Source of the DNA: Desulfobacteria bacterium
GTDB lineage: Bacteria; Desulfobacterota; Desulfobacteria; Desulfobacterales; C00003060
Length of the DNA: 7,436 nucleotides
Assembly: GCA_030145035.1 (NCBI GenBank)
Contig: JAQYWL010000246.1
Coordinates: 1 to 7,436 of the forward strand
Direction: 5' to 3'
The notes under the pieces were generated by a model. The model did no database searches. It had not been told where the DNA came from and saw only the letters and a program-made list of their open reading frames with translations. A program made the translations under genes and the position numbers. Below, piece by piece: positions 5,135 to 7,436 of this stretch. The number at the start of each line of letters is the position of its first letter. Position 1 is the first letter of the stretch.

Positions 5135-5208
5135 AGCTATCAGTTATCAGTTATCAGCTATCAGTTATGAGCTATGAGCTATGAGCTATCAGCTATGACC
5201 TATGAGCT
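5135..5208. repeat. Heptanucleotide tandem repeat, ten units
   Basis: Ten consecutive 7-base units of the form AG(C/T)TAT(C/G) run from 5135 to 5204 (the tenth is acctatg), with agct continuing to 5208. Units such as agctatc, agttatc, agttatg and agctatg are mixed in an irregular order. There are no spacers, so it is not a CRISPR array. It resembles the short tandemly repeated repetitive (STRR) heptamers known from cyanobacteria and other bacteria. It lies in the 246-bp gene-free stretch 5117-5362, just left of long repeat copy B. Confidence 0.9.
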
Positions 5209-5224
5209 CAATTGCTCCATCCTC

Positions 5225-5353
5225 CACTTTCTTGCCAACATGGGCCAGCTCTAAAAGGATTACTTAGAAACTGGAAAACTAAAGAGCGTTGCCAAACTTT
5301 CCTCGCATCATCTCCGCGTATTGGGAGTTATTGAATTATTTAAGGACGTCCCG
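5225..5353 (-). repeat. Long interspersed repeat, copy B
   Basis: Closely related to copy C over about 130 bases. Shared blocks include actttcttgcca near the left end, the 22-base core at 5252-5273, gcgttgccaaac, ttcctcgcatcatctccg, gagttattgaattattta and ggtccc/cgtccc at the right end. Its right end is 9 bases from the stop codon of the 165-aa gene, which reads toward it. Confidence 0.88.
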
Positions 5354-5362
5354 CTTGTTCCC

Positions 5363-5860
5363 TTATTCTCTTTTTCCCTTGCGCATTGTCCCGAATAGAT
5401 ATCCTGCAATTGCACCTAGGATGCCAATAGCAGCCGTTAATTGCTGTTCTACATCAGCGATCATCACAACTATAATGGTTCCGAATATTATCAAAATCAG
5501 ACCTGTTGCATTGACAATATCCTCAGCATTATGATTTTGGGTTTTTCTAATGCACATTAGGACAATTACCAGAGAAGCAATTGCTGCAGCGATAAAGAAG
5601 TAAATTGCATAAAATCTGTAAGTTTCCCGAGCTATTAATATCTCTGCTTTTGATCTGTCTGCCTGGGCAAGTATCGTCAAAGAATCGGAGGGTTGGGGGA
5701 CAATTCGCGACTTTGCATCGGCGGTAGGATATTTGAACTCTTCTGCCAACCTCTCGACTTTATTGTCAGTCTGATTATTGCTGGCAACAGATAATGTGCT
5801 GAGGCCGATAAGAAACAGCGCCACTAAGGTAACAGACGAAATTTTCCTGCAATATTTCAT
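5363..5860 (-). CDS. Exported/membrane hypothetical protein with three predicted membrane segments
   Basis: 165 residues, no recognised family. Residues 1-26 look like a signal peptide or first membrane helix (KYCRK, a hydrophobic core VTLVALFLIGLSTLSVA, then SNN). A polar region follows to about 80. Three hydrophobic stretches come next at about 84-104 (FYAIYFFIAAAIASLVIVLM), 115-135 (ATGLILIIFGTIIVVMIA) and 141-157 (AIGILGAIAGYLFG). The protein ends TMRKGKRE, a basic cytoplasmic tail. The last helix has glycine spacing (GxxGxxxGYLFG) that suits tight helix packing. An AGGAGAG ribosome site sits just upstream of the ATG. It follows the 117-aa exported protein by 19 nt on the same strand, so the two are probably co-transcribed. 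Its function is unknown; a small pore or membrane anchor is possible but unproven. Confidence 0.7.
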   Translation of the reverse strand: MKYCRKISSVTLVALFLIGLSTLSVASNNQTDNKVERLAEEFKYPTADAKSRIVPQPSDSLTILAQADRSKAEILIARETYRFYAIYFFIAAAIASLVIVLMCIRKTQNHNAEDIVNATGLILIIFGTIIVVMIADVEQQLTAAIGILGAIAGYLFGTMRKGKRE

Positions 5861-5879
5861 ACTTCTCTCCTTTTCAGTT

Positions 5880-6233
5880 CTAGTCGATTCCGAGTTCTTC
5901 TAATATAACAATAAGTCTACTGTAATATTCGCGCTCCCTCTGATCTGTAGTTTTTTGCAATGTTCCATTCAAAACCTTTCTCAGCTGCCCTCTTTGCCCA
6001 GGACTGAGTCGGCTAACCTCTTCTCTGAATTGAGTGTAAACACTCCGAACCTCTAGATGTTTCTGGGGCATCTCTTGAAATTCCTGATATGGACGCTGCT
6101 TCTGACTCGGAAGCTCGTAATTTCTCAGCTCACCGCAAAAACCTGTGACCGTAACCGAGATTAAAAGTACCGAAAGGGACACCAAACTGAAAACTGTTCG
6201 TGTAAATACACACGAGATTCTAGTACTTATCAT
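5880..6233 (-). CDS. Small exported hypothetical protein
   Basis: 117 residues from M-I-S-T-R. A longer frame starts 16 codons upstream (6281), but the MISTR start has a clear AAGAGGTG ribosome site (6239-6246) at 7-nt spacing and places a signal sequence at the very N-terminus: FTRTVFSLVSLSVLLISVTVTGFCG, hydrophobic over about 18 residues with a Gly-Phe-Cys-Gly end that could be a signal-peptidase site. FCG is not a proper lipobox. The mature part is hydrophilic and helical: LPSQKQRPYQEFQEMPQK, then LSPGQRGQLRKVLNGTL and REREYYSRLIVILEELGID. The LSPxQRxxLR pattern is common in small periplasmic helical proteins. It is the first gene of a pair with the 165-aa membrane protein, 19 nt apart, which suggests that the two products act together at the membrane. 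Confidence 0.65.
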   Translation of the reverse strand: MISTRISCVFTRTVFSLVSLSVLLISVTVTGFCGELRNYELPSQKQRPYQEFQEMPQKHLEVRSVYTQFREEVSRLSPGQRGQLRKVLNGTLQKTTDQREREYYSRLIVILEELGID

Positions 6234-6238
6234 TTCGT

Positions 6239-6246
6239 CACCTCTT
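6239..6246 (-). promoter_or_regulatory. Ribosome-binding site deciding the 6233 start
   Basis: AAGAGGTG on the minus strand; its GAGG core lies 7 nt before the ATG at 6231-6233. The alternative upstream ATG at 6279-6281 has no comparable site, and using it would bury the signal sequence behind 16 polar residues. Confidence 0.65.
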
Positions 6247-6454
6247 TCTTTGTGTATTCTTAGAAACAATTCACTCATCATGACAGGATAGTATGAAAGA
6301 ATAGTTCACTGCTGATTTTACATACTTGACATAATCTATGATTGCCCACCAGGCGATTTTGTTAAAGATTCCTAAGCGATATCGCAACTTTTGTCAAGTT
6401 CTGGCCCGAAACTTGGGAAAACGAGCTCGACACAACACCATCTTCATCTATCTT
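6247..6454. other. Gene-free stretch upstream of the exported-protein pair
   Basis: No gene is supported here. It should hold the promoter of the minus-strand pair, but I see no convincing -35/-10 combination. It contains a perfect 10-bp palindrome, gcgatatcgc (6376-6385), and a small inverted repeat aactt/aagtt just to its right (6386-6400). Base composition is AT-rich, like the flanking small genes. Confidence 0.4.
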
Positions 6455-6584
6455 CGACTTTCTTGCCATCATTAAGCGGCTGTAAAAGGATTACTTAGAA
6501 ACTGGAAAACTAAAGGGCGTTGCCAAACCTTCCTCGCATCATCTCCGAGTATGGAGAGTTATTGAATTATTTAAGGAGGTCCCG
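6455..6584 (-). repeat. Long interspersed repeat, copy C
   Basis: Near-identical to copy B across its length, with the exact 22-base core at 6483-6504 and the same order of blocks. It ends ggaggtccc instead of ggacgtccc. It lies 30 bases from the stop codon of the phospholipase-like gene, in the same relative orientation as copies A and B to their genes. Confidence 0.88.
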
Positions 6585-6614
6585 CATATTGGTTTTCCCC
6601 ATTGGAATGTTAGC

Positions 6615-7031
6615 CTATTTTTGTTTATGAGCGAACCCCCACGAAAATGATAGCCCAAATTCTTCCGCTCCACCTATGCGAACCGCTACAAGAAAAGCAG
6701 AAGCGCACCATTCTCTCAGAGCCGCCTTGGTCACCAAGTCACTGTGAAACTTTATGTCCACCCGCTTTCTCTCGATATCATTTCCTGGCTCCCCATAACC
6801 GTAGCAAAGGTCGTGTGGTAAACAGCATCTGTAAGTGATGTCCTCCCAATTACAGCCCGTGAAGAAACCCATTACTTCATCCGGTAAGCCCGAACATCCA
6901 TCGAACTTCCAATCCTTATACCTTTCTGGATCGGATTCAATGCGTTCAACCAGATAATCCAGGCCGAAATATCGGCATAATTCTAAAGCTTCTTTTGTGG
7001 TTATTATATCGCCGATTTTAGGTAACTTCAT
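6615..7031 (-). CDS. Phospholipase A2-like protein
   Basis: 138 residues. The centre reads FDGCSGLPDEV (43-53) and RCCLPHDLCYGYG (68-80). CCxxHDxC is the phospholipase A2 catalytic-site signature, with His73 as the putative catalytic base and Asp74 beside it as calcium ligand. DGCSGxPD could form the calcium-binding loop. Downstream Asp residues (D85, D92) are candidates for the supporting aspartate. The C-terminal part AVRIGGAEEFGLSFSWGFA is glycine-rich and ends in KQK. There is no signal peptide: the start is MKLPKIGDIITTKEALELC, so the enzyme would be cytosolic unless exported by another route. Bacterial PLA2-like proteins of this size occur singly and as effector domains; which applies here is unknown. 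The ribosome site is weak (GGAAG), and the start overlaps by ATGA a 24-codon basic ORF, which suggests coupling. Repeat copy C lies just past the stop. Confidence 0.72.
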   Translation of the reverse strand: MKLPKIGDIITTKEALELCRYFGLDYLVERIESDPERYKDWKFDGCSGLPDEVMGFFTGCNWEDITYRCCLPHDLCYGYGEPGNDIERKRVDIKFHSDLVTKAALREWCASAFLVAVRIGGAEEFGLSFSWGFAHKQK

Positions 7032-7102
7032 TTTTTCTTCCGCTTTTTCAATAGCCCTTTAACATATCCATAACCACGCCAAGTGCGCTTTGGCATCGCC
7101 AT
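7028..7102 (-). CDS. 24-residue basic ORF overlapping the phospholipase-like gene
   Basis: ATG to TGA gives MAMPKRTWRGYGYVKGLLKK followed by R-K-K-K; ten of 24 residues are Lys or Arg. Its TGA overlaps the ATG of the phospholipase-like gene (ATGA), the classical coupling arrangement. No strong ribosome site precedes it, and its first codons fall in repeat copy D2 in a frame different from the RFGKYGDAK reading, so it may be accidental. It could be a leader peptide or a cationic peptide; neither is shown. Confidence 0.3.
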   Translation of the reverse strand: MAMPKRTWRGYGYVKGLLKKRKKK

Positions 7103-7126
7103 ATTTTCCAAATCTCCCGCCCATGC
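7086..7126 (-). repeat. RFGKYGDAK repeat, copy D2
   Basis: Second copy of the sequence at 5073-5120. In the matching frame it reads M-G-G-R-F-G-K-Y-G-D-A-K and then ends in A-H-L-A-W-L-W-I-C-stop. Compared with D1, about six bases seem to be missing right after GCCAA, which breaks the similarity. Confidence 0.75.
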
Positions 7127-7134
7127 ATATTTCC

Positions 7135-7171
7135 AATCTTCAGACCAGAGTTATTCAACATAGTCAATAAC
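7135..7171 (-). repeat. Gene-tail repeat, copy E2
   Basis: Partner of 4492-4528. On the minus strand it encodes the end IDYVE-stop and the stretch after it, and then leads within about ten bases into repeat copy D2. Confidence 0.65.
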
Positions 7172-7210
7172 GGTCCGGCCTTGCCGGAATATTTGAGATG
7201 TCACCCTCAT
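7151..7210 (-). pseudogene. 19-codon fragment ending T-V-I-D-Y-V-E
   Basis: ATG with AAGGA 5 nt upstream, then MRVTSQIFRQGRTVIDYVE and TAA. The last residues and the bases after the stop match the end of the truncated kinase at 4508. It begins 12 nt after the stop of the gene at the right edge. It is too short to judge as a protein, and I list it because it carries the repeated tail. Confidence 0.35.
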
Positions 7211-7222
7211 GTCTTTCCTTGT

Positions 7223-7436
7223 CTACATAATGTACATTGTATCCACCCTGTCATGTTGTTTTAGAAATTCAAGTTGTTGATCAATTGTCGAAAACATAGA
7301 AAGGTCCAATTCTTCGAACTCATCAGGACCGGTATTTGTTTTTCTGACGACATTTTGAATAATATCCTCTAATTGGTTTTTTGAAATTTCAGGAACCCTG
7401 GTGACAGAGCTTTTCTGCGGGACACCACTTACGATC
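7223..7436 (-). CDS. Hypothetical protein, C-terminal 70 residues (5' partial)
   Basis: An open frame enters from the right edge and ends TAG at 7223-7225; it contains no plausible start, so the gene begins outside the window. The visible part contains RVPEISKNQLEDIIQNVV, PDEFEELDLSMFS and IDQQLEFLKQHDRVDTMYIM. The composition is that of a normal soluble, helical, acidic protein. No family is recognised, and the absence of further homology to the window's repeats suggests it belongs to the next intact gene. Confidence 0.5.
   Translation of the reverse strand, partial: IVSGVPQKSSVTRVPEISKNQLEDIIQNVVRKTNTGPDEFEELDLSMFSTIDQQLEFLKQHDRVDTMYIM

Noticed and set aside
5135..5208. Possible CRISPR array
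   Set aside because: Units are 7 bases and contiguous, with no spacers; it is a simple tandem repeat.

Overview
The window reads like an accessory region of a Gram-negative, probably anaerobic, Desulfobacterota/Deltaproteobacteria-type genome. This is inferred from protein style only: a histidine kinase opening with the MPRKPxxEELEQRVKELE-type coiled coil, cobalamin-type radical SAM proteins, and families of short interspersed repeats. No taxonomic marker gene is present. Apart from the SNF2 tail at the left edge, every gene lies on the minus strand.

Left part (1-3523): the C-terminal end of a SNF2/Swi2-type helicase on the plus strand converges on a compact three-gene minus-strand cluster. 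In transcription order this is a DUF4338 (DruA-family) protein missing its N-terminus, a small ASCH-domain protein, and a 697-aa radical SAM protein. The first two genes overlap by ATGA and the third starts 12 nt after the second, so they look co-translated. The radical SAM protein is the most interesting object here. Its first ~330 residues keep the layout of an AAA/ABC-type ATPase head (P-loop position, LGYGP motif, Walker-B position), but the catalytic residues have been lost. It continues into a B12-binding-like Rossmann domain and a CxxxCxxC radical SAM core.

Middle part (3520-5120): a patchwork of broken genes. It holds an IS630-like transposase N-terminal fragment joined out of frame to the DUF4338 gene, a 40-residue cyclophilin C-terminal relic, a small CxxC protein, a 59-aa fragment resembling the N-terminus of a radical SAM protein, a histidine kinase cut off after its phospho-acceptor helices, and a 47-aa ORF starting M-A-G-R-F-G-K-Y-G-D.

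Right part (5120-7436): a two-gene set of small exported or membrane proteins (117 and 165 aa), a phospholipase A2-like 138-aa protein overlapped by a 24-residue very basic ORF, and the end of an unrecognised gene at the right edge.

The middle and right parts are tied together by repeats. Three copies of a ~110-130-bp element each sit just past (or form) the 3' end of a minus-strand gene. There is a heptanucleotide tandem array. Two copies of a sequence encoding R-F-G-K-Y-G-D-A-K and two copies of a gene-tail sequence encoding V-[VI]-D-Y-V-E-stop also occur. Together they suggest repeated insertion, recombination and decay at one hot spot.
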